Positions 51,655 through 61,746 of a stretch of DNA of 64,000 nucleotides are shown here, in pieces. Numbering within the stretch: position 1 is the first letter of the stretch; each line of letters opens with the position of its first letter. The translations under genes were made by a program, and so were the position numbers. The notes beneath the pieces are model-generated. The model saw only the letters and a program-made list of their open reading frames with translations, was not told the origin of the DNA and ran no database searches. Origin of the DNA: Burkholderiaceae bacterium (lineage in GTDB: Bacteria; Pseudomonadota; Gammaproteobacteria; Burkholderiales; Burkholderiaceae_F); the NCBI GenBank assembly GCA_022843955.1, contig JALHMQ010000026.1, positions 1 to 64,000 on the forward strand, given 5' to 3'.

Positions 51655-54344
51655 ATGACCTTGCAGTTGAAGCTCTTTGGAGGGTTTGAGGTCCGCTGCG
51701 ACGGAGTCGAGGTACAGAGGTGGCCTCGCGCGAGCGCGAAGCGCTTGCTCAAGCTACTCGCCGTGCACCCACAGCATGCTGTGACGATGAAGGAAGCTGC
51801 GTCGGTGCTTTGGTCAGATGAGGTCCCCGATTCAAGCAGTCACCAGCGGCTTCACCACATCGTCTACTTGCTTCGCTCGGCGCTTCGGCAGGGCGCGGGC
51901 GATCAGCGGATGGATCGTCTGCTGCGGGTGCAGGATCGAATGATCTCTTTTAGTTCAGCGGTTCAATACAACATCGACGTTGACGAGTTTGAAAGGCAGC
52001 TCGACCTCGCCCTGGTCGACGGCATCGACGTGGCGCGCCTTGAGCACGCGCTCACGGTTTACCGTGGCCCCCTACTGCCGGAGGACGCATCCGAACAGTG
52101 GGTGATCACCGCAAGACGTCAACTCGAGCAACGCTACGTTGGCGGCCTGCACGCCTTGGCGGACACGTACGCCAAGGTTGGCAACGCAGAATGCGCTATC
52201 AACGTGCTTCAGCGACTGCTAAGGGCGGCGCCCGCTGACGAACGAGCGCATCGCGAACTGATCACGCTGTACGGCCGAACTGGCCGCAGTCACGAGGCGA
52301 ACCGACAGTTGACGGAATGCAAGGTCGCGCTCAACCGCGATCTTGGAACCACACCAAGTGAGGTGACCAAGCAGGCCTATCAACTTGCCGCAAAGCCGAG
52401 ACGCCCCAGCACCCCTCCCGAAGCGGAATCCTCGGTCAAGGCTGGCAGGGCACTCGACTTACAGCGCCATCGCCCGCCCGCTCCCGTTGTGCGACTCATC
52501 GCACGCGAACGCATCGTTTCGGACTTGCGCAACAAGCTGCTCAGTGGCGCGATTCGTCTGCTGACCCTCGTCGGCCTTGGCGGGGTGGGCAAGACACAGC
52601 TCGCTATCCGCATCGCTTACGAGGTTCAACACGAATTCCCAAACGGTGTGTGCTTCGTCTGCTTGGCGGAAGTCGGCGACGAAGGTTTCACAGACTGCAT
52701 CGCTCAGGCACTTGGCGTTCAACAGAGGCCGGGGGCAACAATGAGAGATACCGTCATTGCCTCACTGCGCGACCGACATCTATTGCTCGTACTGGACAGC
52801 CTGGAGCACTTAGGTACGAGTCTGACACTCGTGCCCCTCGTTCTCGAGCACTGCCCGCAAGTCACAGTCCTCACCACTAGCCGCTCCAGACTGAATTTCG
52901 TTGCAGAGTACGTGGCGCGCATCGAGCCGCTTGACTGCTCTGGCCTCAATCAGCACGGCACTTCGACACTTACCCCGGCTGCTGCGTTGTTCGTGGAACG
53001 CGCGAAAGCAGCACATCCTGGTTTCGAAATGAGTGCGGCGAACGCGGTGGAGGTTGCTGCGATCGTGCAGGCGCTGGGCGGGCTGCCGCTCGCTATTGAG
53101 CTTGCCGCAGCGCGGTCGTCTGTCCTCAGCCCTGCTGCATTGCGCATCGCTGTGGACCAAGACTTGCGCGTCATCGCTAACGGCGGACGGGACCGCCATT
53201 TGCGACACCGTTCCCTGGAGGAGTCCTTCCTATGGAGCTACCGGCTGCTTCCTGAGGCCGCGCAGGCAACTCTCCGCATGTTGAGCCTCTTCCAGGCACC
53301 GTTTACCGCGAAGCTAGCGGGACTCGTGTGCGATTTACCTCTCGAAGAGCTACTCGATAGCCTTCAAGCATTGATCGACTCTGGCCTTGTTAACTCGCGA
53401 TCGGAGCCCGCCCTACCGACTCCTTCGCTTTGCTTGCACCAAACCACGCGATCATTCGCGCAACGCCTGCTTGATGCTGATGCGCAATCTTCGACCGCGC
53501 GGTACCGCTTTGCCCAGGCTCTGGCAGATGAGGTGCTGCAGTTGCGAGCAGGAGTCTAATCGTACGAGGCCCCCGCAGTCATTGAGTCGTACGCCAACAC
53601 GTACGACAACTTCATCGCCGCAATGCAGATAGCGGATTGCCAGCAGGAGTACGACACGCTGTGCCGGCTGGTGCAAGGGTTGTGCATCTACTGGGGCCAG
53701 TACCAGGGCGGAGCGCTGGCGGAGCAATGGACTATGCGGGCACTTGCAGTTGCGCCCAAGGCAGACGCGACGACACAAGGCTGGCTGCTATTGGAGGTCG
53801 GGAACTACTGGGTCTATCGGAAGAAGTTGTCAACGGCCCGCACTTGCTTGCTGCATTCGCTAGAGCTTGCCGAACATACTGGTGATCGTCGGCTCGCGGC
53901 CCGTGCCGCGACGTCGATCGCTTCCGCATCCGCCGATCGGCGCGAAGCGGCGATCACACTGGAGCGCTACCTGACGGACCTCCGACGTGACTCAGATCCG
54001 CAGACGTTTGTAGTCGCTTTGACGACCCTCGCATCCAACTATATTGACCTGGGTCGGTTGACTGAAGCGCGGAAGACTCTTGAAGCCGATTGGCAAGGCG
54101 TTCAGAAACTGAATGCGCGAGAGCGAGCAAGACCCACGCTCCTGCTGGGCCTAGTCACATTTCTCTGCGGCGCACATGATCGAGGCAGGCAGCGGATCGA
54201 CGAAAGCTGCTCGCTCGAGCGAGCGGGTCCTTTGCACCCCGGAAGGCGGCTGGGCGTTTTGGCTACCACGCCCCAGATACTCGCGTTCGCACTTCGGGTC
54301 TGTGACCCAGAAGCCGTAGGCAGTTCTGCCGTGTCGAAAGCAGG
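51655..54344 (+). pseudogene. SARP/STAND-type regulator interrupted by an in-frame stop
   Basis: From the ATG at 51655 a 634-residue frame contains an OmpR-type DNA-binding domain (1-95, MTLQLKLFGGFEVRCDG), a bacterial transcriptional activator domain (about 105-245) and an NB-ARC/AAA ATPase with Walker A VGLGGVGKTQLA (about 306-317) and LLLVLDSLEHLG. A TAA at 53557-53559 stops it. The same frame then continues with TPR-like sequence (EYDTLCRLVQGLCIYWGQYQ, TLASNYIDLGRLTEARKTLE), which is the usual C-terminal sensor part. It has therefore suffered a nonsense mutation and lost its natural end. A truncated ATP-switched activator could still act on the divergent fliQ promoter. Confidence 0.75.
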
Positions 54345-54707
54345 CCTGAACCCGGCGCTTGGGATCACCGTGGCCAGTTCGCGGTCGACCATGTCATTCC
54401 GTTCAGCCTGTGGGCCTGCAGCGACCTGTGGAACCTGCTGCCGGTCGACGCGCGGGTCAACGGCCAGAAGTCCGACGAGCTGCCGTCGGCGCGGCTGCTG
54501 CTCGCGCGCCGACCGATCGTGATCGACCGCTGGCGGCTACTGCGCGATGCCCTGCCCGAGCCGTTCGAACGCCAGGCGCAGCGCCTGCTCGGGCGCGCTC
54601 TCGGTGGACCTCTCGACTGGACCGAAGATCTTTTCGCGCGCCTGCGCGAGGCGGTCGAGTCGACCGCGCTGCAGCGTGGGATCGAGCGCTGGGAACCGCG
54701 CGCATGA
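54345..54707 (+). pseudogene. 3' fragment of an HNH endonuclease gene
   Basis: In a different frame from the regulator, the sequence encodes WDHRGQFAVDHVIPFSLW, then DLWNLLPVDARVNGQKSDEL, and ends GIERWEPRA. This is the C-terminal half of an HNH nuclease family (H of DHVIP, N of NLLP, and NxxK are visible). There is no start codon or N-terminal part. The regulator's TPR homology fades at the same point, so the fragment marks a recombination junction near 54345-54365. Its stop abuts the end of the convergent TolB-like gene. Confidence 0.7.
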
Positions 54708-56759
54708 CTAATGGAGGTAGAAGCCCTGCTGGAAATCCAAGGTGTCAAGCCCATCTAGCCGGTCGGATATCTTGCGGGCAGTCGTGCCCCCCGTGTACGC
54801 GATCCAGAGATCGTTTCCATTGTTGAAGTCCGCATCGGCTTGGAAGACGAGACGCGACCCGTCGTTAAGCCACCGAATGCCTGCGTCCGCAAACAATGGC
54901 TGCATCTTTTGCGTTATCGGCCTGCGTTGATTGCTTTGGAGGTCATGAAGGACGAGCTGGCACTCGGAATCGATCGTCGTGAAGTAAGCCACCGTGTTGC
55001 CCGCTGGCGACCAGCTGAGCGACGGCGCAATCGAGTTGCATGTGAATGCCTTGTCATCTGTCAGGACGTTTTCTGTACCGTCCGACGTGATCCAGCGCCA
55101 CCCCGCAGGCTTAGCTGCAAGGTACGCAACTCGGCTGTTGTCAGGGGCCCAGCGCAGATACTGAACGACGCCGCCGACCGCGTAGGCCGTCGGAGAAAGC
55201 CTCGTGACTGAACTCGTTGCTACATCGACCTTCCACACATTCGACTGAGATCCGGAACCGGAGATGAAAGCAAGAGAACTTCCGTTGCCGGACCAGACAT
55301 AGCTATCGACGGACTGCGCTTTGAGGCTAGGAGATGGTGAGCCACCTGGTTTGAGAATCTCAGCAACATCATCGGTCCACAATTCGAACGCATTCGTGGT
55401 TCGATAGGCGATGCGAGACCCCACGGGTGACCACGAGAAGTCGACGACATTGTCGAGCAAAGGCCAGACCATCTTCACGTTGGCACCCGACGAACTCGCT
55501 GCATGGAGTCCAAACGCGTCGCCCGCCGGTTGGAGGTTCATCGTGAACGCGATGAGGGCACCCGATGGAGACCACGCGATGCGGTAGCGGCTCGTATCGG
55601 TCGTGCTGCGTACAGTCGCCGACGCGATTGCCGGCGTTGCAGCACCACCGGTGAGCGAACGCATGTATACGGCTGCGCCACTGCTTGACGAGTCGAACGA
55701 GATGTAGGCGATTGAACGACCGTCTGGGGCCCAGGCCACATCCAGGACCTGCCCCCCGGCCGCGAGCGTGTTGGTGATTGGCGTCACGGCCTTAGTCGCC
55801 AAATCGACGATAAAGAGGTCTCGGGATACAACGGCGACCCGAGAGCCGTCTGGCGAGGGCGCGAACTTGGACACGTCTGGGATGGCACTGCTCGCGCCAG
55901 CAATCTCCCGTCGATCTACGCCATTCGTGTCGACATCAATTAGCCGTCGAGGAGACGATGATCCGTCCGACGCTGCGAAGATCACCCGCTGGGCGTCGGG
56001 CGTTCCCCCACGACGGATCTCGGTGCCATCTGTGAAATGGATGAAATCGGTCAGCCAACCGGTAGCACCCTTACGAAATCGCCCGTCCAGAGTGACGGGT
56101 CCGCTGGTCCGCTGAATGGTCAGGATGACACGGCTGACGCTTGCGTAACCGGTCACGGGCGAAGTCGTCCCGTTGTCGAACTCGGTGCCCTCGAAGCGTA
56201 GGGTGACGGCATCGTCGAAGAAGCCGCTCGACGGGCGCAGTTGAAGGCTGCGCTGGGGCGCGACGGCAAATGTCCAGATCGAGGACAGCCGTGGAGCGAA
56301 CTGGTCGTTCACGTTCCGGGTGACGACATACTTGGTCGAGGATCCAACGGGCGTCAACTCGACGACATCCGGATCGACGAACCTGCCGGCGTAGCGAGTG
56401 GTGCCGCCCACGACGGACAGGGAGAATGTGTCGCCGCTGAACGTTCCGGACACCTGCTGGTTCGTCAGGTTCGCAAAGTTGTTGGCCGCTGAGATGCTGA
56501 CGCGCGAGTTGGACGCATCGAATGACCCCGACGGGCTCGTCTGCGAGCTCGGATCCCGCGCGAGAAAGATCTGGACGAACCGGCCGCTGTTGTCGACGCC
56601 ATCGAATGCGTTGCCGAAGTTGGGATTGCCACCGGCGCTTCCTCCTCCGGAACCACCGAACTGGGGACCATCGCCGCCGCATCCGACGACGACGAAAGCG
56701 CAAGCGAGGCACACCAAAGCATGAGTTGCGTGCGCCCGTACCCTATGAAGTGTCGTCAT
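54708..56759 (-). CDS. TolB-like beta-propeller lipoprotein
   Basis: The 683-residue protein starts with a lipoprotein signal (lipobox VVVGC, Cys27) and a Gly-rich linker. The N-terminal half is beta-rich with unknown folds. The C-terminal half has WD40/TolB-like propeller blades of the type FAPSPDGSRVAVVS, VAWAPDGRSIAYIS and LRWAPDNSRVAYLA. It is the last gene of a four-gene leftward operon. A role as an envelope binding scaffold is inferred. The ATG at 56759 is fixed by the signal peptide. Confidence 0.8.
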   Translation of the reverse strand: MTTLHRVRAHATHALVCLACAFVVVGCGGDGPQFGGSGGGSAGGNPNFGNAFDGVDNSGRFVQIFLARDPSSQTSPSGSFDASNSRVSISAANNFANLTNQQVSGTFSGDTFSLSVVGGTTRYAGRFVDPDVVELTPVGSSTKYVVTRNVNDQFAPRLSSIWTFAVAPQRSLQLRPSSGFFDDAVTLRFEGTEFDNGTTSPVTGYASVSRVILTIQRTSGPVTLDGRFRKGATGWLTDFIHFTDGTEIRRGGTPDAQRVIFAASDGSSSPRRLIDVDTNGVDRREIAGASSAIPDVSKFAPSPDGSRVAVVSRDLFIVDLATKAVTPITNTLAAGGQVLDVAWAPDGRSIAYISFDSSSSGAAVYMRSLTGGAATPAIASATVRSTTDTSRYRIAWSPSGALIAFTMNLQPAGDAFGLHAASSSGANVKMVWPLLDNVVDFSWSPVGSRIAYRTTNAFELWTDDVAEILKPGGSPSPSLKAQSVDSYVWSGNGSSLAFISGSGSQSNVWKVDVATSSVTRLSPTAYAVGGVVQYLRWAPDNSRVAYLAAKPAGWRWITSDGTENVLTDDKAFTCNSIAPSLSWSPAGNTVAYFTTIDSECQLVLHDLQSNQRRPITQKMQPLFADAGIRWLNDGSRLVFQADADFNNGNDLWIAYTGGTTARKISDRLDGLDTLDFQQGFYLH

Positions 56760-56784
56760 GGTTCCCTCCAATAAAAAGCGATGG

Positions 56785-58065
56785 CTATTGCTTCGAGCCA
56801 GGAAGCAGATCGCGGTAAGGCCCAGCCACCAAGCCATTGAATTCGCCGATGCTGGATTGCAGCTGATCGATCGGCACGCGCAGCGCGACCATCCGCTCGC
56901 GCACAGACGCAGGTACCGACCTGCTTCGGTACATCTCGTTGACCAAGCCTTCTTCGGTGAGCCGCAGGAAGTTGGCGTGGACGTCCATCAACAAAGTTCG
57001 CGTCTCCTGATACTTCCGTAGCGCATCTGTCCCCCAGAGTCGGTACAGCGCCCCGTCGTGCTTGTTCTTCACGTCGATGAAGCGGTTGATCGCCGTGTTG
57101 TAACTGGTGATCACGCCAGCGAGTTCGCCTTCGTTGAGTTGTGTGCCGCTCAGCGTAAGCCGGGCCGTCTTGGCGTCGAACACATACCGCGTCAGCGCCT
57201 CGCTCAATTCGCGGCGTGCCGCTTCGGGCGACGACGGCGGCAGGTTGCCGCTGCGCTCGAGCATCCATGTCATCGGGATCGTTGCCTCTGCGGCCTGCCG
57301 AATCGACTCGATGTTCGTCGCCGTCACGAGGTTGACTGCTCCGGAGAGACGGTTGAGCAACCCGGCGACTCCGGCCCCCGTTAGGACGGGACCGCCGGAA
57401 GTGCTGGGCAATCCGCCGGGGACATAGACGCGGAAGCGTGACTTCCCGTCGGGCGAATCGTCGATCGTTACGCTGTCGCCTGCTGCTTCAACCTGCCCTT
57501 GCGTGCCGCCCACGACGCAGTCGCCCTCGCGGCCAGCGACCCACGCCTCCTGGCCCGCCTTCATGCCGCCCAAGTCCGCCAAGACTCGTGGCTCGATCGA
57601 CAGCCCGGGCACGGGCGGGACTCTCACGAGCGCGATGTCAGTGACAGCAGGATGCTCGACCCGGATCGGCTGACCTTGGACCTCTATCTGCTCGAACCCC
57701 TTGGCACAGAAACGCACGCGCACGGAGTCGGCCAGCGGCCGTCCAACTCCGGCGTTGGGCCACGCGCCCATGGCAACGCCCTCCCCTTCCAGCGGCGACT
57801 GCAAAACGTGCGCGGCCGTCGCGATCAGCAGCCCTCTTTCGTCGCGCCCCACGATCAAGCCAAGCCCACGTCCCTGCCCCGAAAAGTGGTCGATCCTCAC
57901 GACATTGCCTAGCACGCGACGCGCGAGTTCCGGCCCTGTCAGATAGCTGTACACGGGCTGCTCGATTTGGGCAGGTGGCGCCTTTGCCGGCACGCTGCAA
58001 GCCACCAAGCTGAACATCGCCGTGCCGACGACGCCGGTTGCCCTCAATGCGCGAATGCTCTCCAT
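56785..58065 (-). CDS. Trypsin-like serine protease lipoprotein
   Basis: The 426-residue protein has a lipobox LVAC (Cys23) and a trypsin-like domain with His86 in IATAAHVL, Asp143 in VTDIALVRV and Ser223 in STSGGPVL. The Ser motif lacks the usual GNSGGP Gly-Asn but keeps SGGP. The C-terminal third (about 260-426) is helical and unassigned. The frame is open to 58236, but the signal sets the start at 58065, which overlaps the end of the upstream gene by 22 bases. A role in envelope proteolysis or signalling is likely. Confidence 0.78.
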   Translation of the reverse strand: MESIRALRATGVVGTAMFSLVACSVPAKAPPAQIEQPVYSYLTGPELARRVLGNVVRIDHFSGQGRGLGLIVGRDERGLLIATAAHVLQSPLEGEGVAMGAWPNAGVGRPLADSVRVRFCAKGFEQIEVQGQPIRVEHPAVTDIALVRVPPVPGLSIEPRVLADLGGMKAGQEAWVAGREGDCVVGGTQGQVEAAGDSVTIDDSPDGKSRFRVYVPGGLPSTSGGPVLTGAGVAGLLNRLSGAVNLVTATNIESIRQAAEATIPMTWMLERSGNLPPSSPEAARRELSEALTRYVFDAKTARLTLSGTQLNEGELAGVITSYNTAINRFIDVKNKHDGALYRLWGTDALRKYQETRTLLMDVHANFLRLTEEGLVNEMYRSRSVPASVRERMVALRVPIDQLQSSIGEFNGLVAGPYRDLLPGSKQ

Positions 58066-59186
58066 ACCGACCACCCCGTGCCCCAGAGGAAAACAGCGGC
58101 GCCCCAAAGCAGCCCGATGAGGGAGCTGTCCTTGAAGTACTCCAGCCACGATTGCTTGACTGAGTTCAGGTTGCCGGGCCGGCCGACCTGCACGTCGCCG
58201 GCCTTGCCAATGACCCGTATCGACATGCCTGTGCAAGCCTCGCCAGCACTTCGCTTGGGCGCGGAACCACAGAGTTCGACCTTCACAGAATCGACCTTCA
58301 AGTCCTTGAAGACGATCGCATCGCCCGCCGCGCCTGCAACCTCGCGCGGCTTAGGACCGACCTTTATGGTGGCCCGCCTGACGCTCGACTCCGACGCGGC
58401 AAGTGTCGACTGTGGCGCAACCGGACTCCTGAAGTGAACCTCTCTGACGTCCCTCGGTGCGTATTGAAGGGATGCACCCAGGGCTCGGGCCGTCACCCGG
58501 ACTGCAGGCGCAAGTCCGCCGCCAGCATGCGGCCGCGACAGCTCGAACGTCTCGACGTTGCAGGCAGCCAGTGGAACCTTCTCTTCCCCCTGCCGTGCGT
58601 AGCGAACACTAAATTCACCGGCGCCGTCTCCGACCAGCAACATGTCGGTACCAGGCGCGGCTGATGCGATCGCGAGCTCGAATGCGCCAGGGATCGACTC
58701 GATGCGCACCATGCTGCCGGCGCGAATGCTCGCCTGCTGAAGGATGACCTGCGAGGCCTTGAGATGCACTGAGCGCAGATCTCCGTCGTCCGCGATCTTC
58801 CCCGCGTCTCCCCACTTGGCCTTCGCAATGCCCGAAACGCTCACCGGTCCTTGAAGCGCAAGCAGTGGAAACACGCCGTCGCTGCCGACTACCATCTCGA
58901 CCGCTGAAGCCTCGACGGTGACATCTACCGCGGTCGTAGGGACCCTGAGTGTCGAAAGGCCGGTGACGACGACCGCGACGATCGCGGCTCCCACGACCAG
59001 CGCAGTGCGCTGCCGACCCCGACGGAACTCTGCCAAGGCAAGGTCGACCTGCTTGATGCGTTCATTGTGTCCTCGCAACTCGTCGGTCGAGGCGCTACTG
59101 CTGCTGGCAGCGCCCGCCAGCGCCTCGCGGGCGCGACGGCGCTCTTCGGTCAGTGCCGCCAGCGCGCGCTCGTCTGCCGTGGTCAT
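58044..59186 (-). CDS. Membrane protein with periplasmic domain, unknown function
   Basis: The 380-residue product has an N-terminal cytosolic coiled-coil stretch (about 1-60), a membrane segment (TALVVGAAIVAVVVTGLSTL, about 61-80), a beta-rich periplasmic part, and a second membrane segment near the C-terminus (SSLIGLLWGAAVFLWGTGW). I recognise no family. It is coupled to its neighbours by a 4-base overlap upstream and a 22-base overlap downstream. Confidence 0.65.
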   Translation of the reverse strand: MTTADERALAALTEERRRAREALAGAASSSSASTDELRGHNERIKQVDLALAEFRRGRQRTALVVGAAIVAVVVTGLSTLRVPTTAVDVTVEASAVEMVVGSDGVFPLLALQGPVSVSGIAKAKWGDAGKIADDGDLRSVHLKASQVILQQASIRAGSMVRIESIPGAFELAIASAAPGTDMLLVGDGAGEFSVRYARQGEEKVPLAACNVETFELSRPHAGGGLAPAVRVTARALGASLQYAPRDVREVHFRSPVAPQSTLAASESSVRRATIKVGPKPREVAGAAGDAIVFKDLKVDSVKVELCGSAPKRSAGEACTGMSIRVIGKAGDVQVGRPGNLNSVKQSWLEYFKDSSLIGLLWGAAVFLWGTGWSVWRAFAH

Positions 59187-59947
59187 AGGGCAGCGATGCG
59201 AAACAGCAGGACAGGCAAGAGGCTGCCGTCATCGCGCCTGGCACGCACGTGCATGACGAACGGCCCCGACTGCCCTGACGGTGGCCGCACTTCGATGTCC
59301 ACCAAGCCCCACCTTTCGACCTCCCCTCGCGGGGCCTTCTGCCAACCGGTCGATTCAGAAGCAGGGCTGCCCTCAGGCACGAGTCGCCAACTCACTTCGC
59401 GAGTCGCCACGGAGGTGCGAATCAGCGCAATGCTCGGCCCGGTGGACGGGCCCCCGATCGAGATCGGAATCAGCGTGAGTGGCTGGCCGGCCGCTGGCGA
59501 AACCAGTGCAAGAAAGCCGAGATCGACGAGCCTTAGGCCCGTTGCGTCCAGCATGGGCTTCGGCATCCAGTGCGTGCCACCCTCCTTGTTGGCGATGTCA
59601 GCCCGGAACGGAATGCCCTGGACGAGCGGATGCACCACCAAACGGCTGGCGACAGATGCCGCGTGCAGACTGAGCGGCTGGTTGGAACCGGCGGCCTTTC
59701 CACCGGAACGCACGAATGAGACGACCTCAAGATACGCCGCGCTAATGTCCTGCTCGAAGTACCCTTCGCAGTACGGTCCGTCTTTCGCTCTTCCGTAGGG
59801 CGGCTCTCGCTTGGATGAAGGCTTCAATGCAGCGCACTGGAACTCCTGCGCCCACGCTGCAATCGGAGCGAGCAGCATTGCCGCCAGGCAGCCTGCAAGT
59901 ACACGTCGAGACAACGAGATCGACTTCGATCGGGACACGAAGACCAC
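59183..59947 (-). CDS. Secreted protein of unknown function; first gene of the operon
   Basis: The 254-residue product has a signal peptide (RRVLAGCLAAMLLAPIAAWA, cleavage near residue 33) and a mainly beta-rich mature part with two early cysteines (FQCAALK and GPYCEGYF) that may form a disulphide. It overlaps the next gene by 4 bases. I do not recognise it. Confidence 0.65.
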   Translation of the reverse strand: MVFVSRSKSISLSRRVLAGCLAAMLLAPIAAWAQEFQCAALKPSSKREPPYGRAKDGPYCEGYFEQDISAAYLEVVSFVRSGGKAAGSNQPLSLHAASVASRLVVHPLVQGIPFRADIANKEGGTHWMPKPMLDATGLRLVDLGFLALVSPAAGQPLTLIPISIGGPSTGPSIALIRTSVATREVSWRLVPEGSPASESTGWQKAPRGEVERWGLVDIEVRPPSGQSGPFVMHVRARRDDGSLLPVLLFRIAAL

Positions 59948-60710
59948 GCTGCTGCCTCCTTCCTCGCAAGACGACTTTGAGGACCCGACCGCAGGTGGTC
60001 CTGAGCGGGCGCGAGGCCCACGAGCCCATCAGACACTCGGTACGCCGGCGCGACTTGTAGGGGCGATCCGCTCCTCGACAAGCGGTTCTTGGTCCCGCTT
60101 TGCGCGTGCGCATCCTACGAACCGTGCTGAGCGTAGGCAAGGGATTCCCCGATCGCGGCACCGTGAATATTCGACAAGTGTCCGAGACTTGCCATGGCCG
60201 GACGGTCAGTGTGCGTCCGCCACGCGAGGCGCCAGGCAAGCGCGCACCGGTGGGCAACTGCGGGCCACGGCGCAAGTTCGTCGCGAGCATCCAAGAGCAG
60301 CTAGCAACGAAGAGGGAGAACGCCAGCCCCTATTCACCGTTGAAGTGTGGACGCCGGTCCAGGAGAAAGCCGAGAAAGACTGCTGCGACGGGCAACCGAT
60401 CGCGCCCAAGAGCGCGGCTCTCCTGCCCACCAGACCAATGCCTGCAGCGCACCAGCACCAGCGCGCGACTGCGTAAAGAGGCGTGACCCACACAACTACG
60501 ACGACTAGGATCTGGCAACGAAGTGAGCTCACCCTCTTGACAGGCAGGCCCGATGAGAGAAGCGGTCAACCCGGTCGCGTAACCTCGGGACATCGAAGCA
60601 TGATTAATCGCACTATCAAGCGTGCCCCGCCCTGCCCCGCCCCCATCTCGACAGCCGGTGCACCGCGGTGACATGATCGGCACGTGCTTTGTGGGCTGCG
60701 AGGGGCGCGG
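59948..60710. other. Non-coding stretch between the envelope operon and a small ORF
   Basis: Short overlapping frames on both strands show no conserved motifs and low-complexity basic composition, so I see no gene. It should contain the leftward promoter of the envelope operon. Confidence 0.45.
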
Positions 60711-60911
60711 ATGGGCAAGACGAAGACGTCGGTGACGATCCTGCGCGCGGGCACGCCGCTGGAAACGCTCAAGCTCACCACCGACTCGGGCACGACGGTC
60801 TTTTCGGCCACCTGCCTGCCGCTGGGCGCGATCCAGGCGCTGCGGCGCAAGCTGCAGCGACGCCTGGCGCGCCGTGCGGCGCGGGCCAAGGCGGCGGGGT
60901 TCGCCCCCTAG
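60711..60911 (+). CDS. Small basic protein, hypothetical
   Basis: The 66-residue ORF starts MGKTKTSVTILRAGTPLETL and ends in a strongly basic helix (ALRRKLQRRLARRAARAKAA). The ATG is preceded by GAGGGGCGCGG. Regular codon usage and a plausible ribosome site favour a real gene, but there is no recognisable domain. A basic tail suggests nucleic-acid binding, which is speculation. Confidence 0.4.
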   Translation: MGKTKTSVTILRAGTPLETLKLTTDSGTTVFSATCLPLGAIQALRRKLQRRLARRAARAKAAGFAP

Positions 60912-61225
60912 ACCGCGCGACTGCGGCGCGGCTTGTCGGCGCGCCACGCCGCCGATTCTGACTTTGCGCGACCCCCTCGCCGCGTAGCGTGGTCCTCGAC
61001 CGCATCAACGGTGATGCGGTTACTTCGAGGAGCGTCGCATGCTGCAGGCTCAAGCGGTGGACCCAATGGGCAACGCGAAACAAGTCCTGCGGGGGATCGG
61101 CGCAAGCTCATCTCCGACAACTCCCGATTAACCTGCATGCCATGTCACAGCACGACTGTGCTGGGCTTGCCTAGACTTCTATCGTCTGGCCACGAGACTC
61201 ACAAACCCAACAACGGAGCGTCGCC
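60912..61225. other. Non-coding stretch with a long imperfect palindrome
   Basis: I see no gene in these 314 bases. The notable element is the palindrome described at 60994-61030. Confidence 0.5.
60994..61030. repeat. Imperfect palindrome, 14 bp of stem with one bulge
   Basis: CCTCGA-CCGCATCA-ACGG-TGATGCGG-TTACT-TCGAGG can form an 8-bp and a 6-bp stem separated by a 5-base bulge on one side. There is no T-run, so it is not a typical terminator. It could be an operator, a recombination site or a REP-like element. Confidence 0.5.
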
Positions 61226-61543
61226 GTGCTGGTATTTGTAAGTGCAGTCCTCTTCATCGTCCTGTCTCCGTTGATCGTGTATCTGCTGAGGAAGAGCATC
61301 GCAAAGGACGACCGCAAGGCACTACAGTCGCGTGACTTGTCGTGGTACAGCGCGAAGCACCCGGCCTGTGTGCAAGGCGGTAAAGTCGCCTGCCATGCGT
61401 GCAGCGGCGCGCACGTCGATGTTCGCTACCTGCCGGTCGACCGCCAACCGATGGTCGGGCCGGCGTGGCGCGAGCACGTTTGCAAGAACTGCGGCGAGAC
61501 CCTCTTCTACAGTGAGTCGAGAAACCTTCTAGAGAAGACGTGA
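61226..61543 (+). CDS. Membrane-anchored zinc-ribbon protein
   Basis: The 105-residue product has one N-terminal membrane helix (LVFVSAVLFIVLSPLIVYLL) and a cytosolic zinc-ribbon with CHAC (Cys56, Cys59) and CKNC (Cys86, Cys89). The start is a GTG at 61226 with GGAG eight bases upstream. Function unknown. Confidence 0.62.
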   Translation: MLVFVSAVLFIVLSPLIVYLLRKSIAKDDRKALQSRDLSWYSAKHPACVQGGKVACHACSGAHVDVRYLPVDRQPMVGPAWREHVCKNCGETLFYSESRNLLEKT

Positions 61544-61746
61544 GTCCTGCATATAAGGGCCCCGTGCGAGTGCGGTCGCGACCAACCGCCTGATGTGACG
61601 GGCCGGGTGCGACTCACCTGGCGCAGCGCGCGTGCGACGTGCACCTGGCGCATGTGCGCTGCGGCACGCACACGGCCTAGCATCGAACCTCGTTGATGCG
61701 GTCGTCGTGGCATGGACGACATGAAAAACCTGACGCCTCATCCGCT

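Noticed and set aside
59811-60476. 221-residue plus-strand ORF upstream of the envelope operon
   Set aside because: It overlaps the secreted-protein gene antisense, is low-complexity and shows no domain.
60689-60961. 90-residue plus-strand ORF overlapping the small basic protein
   Set aside because: It is Gly/Ala/His-rich with shadow-like composition; the frame from 60711 has a better start and more protein-like sequence.
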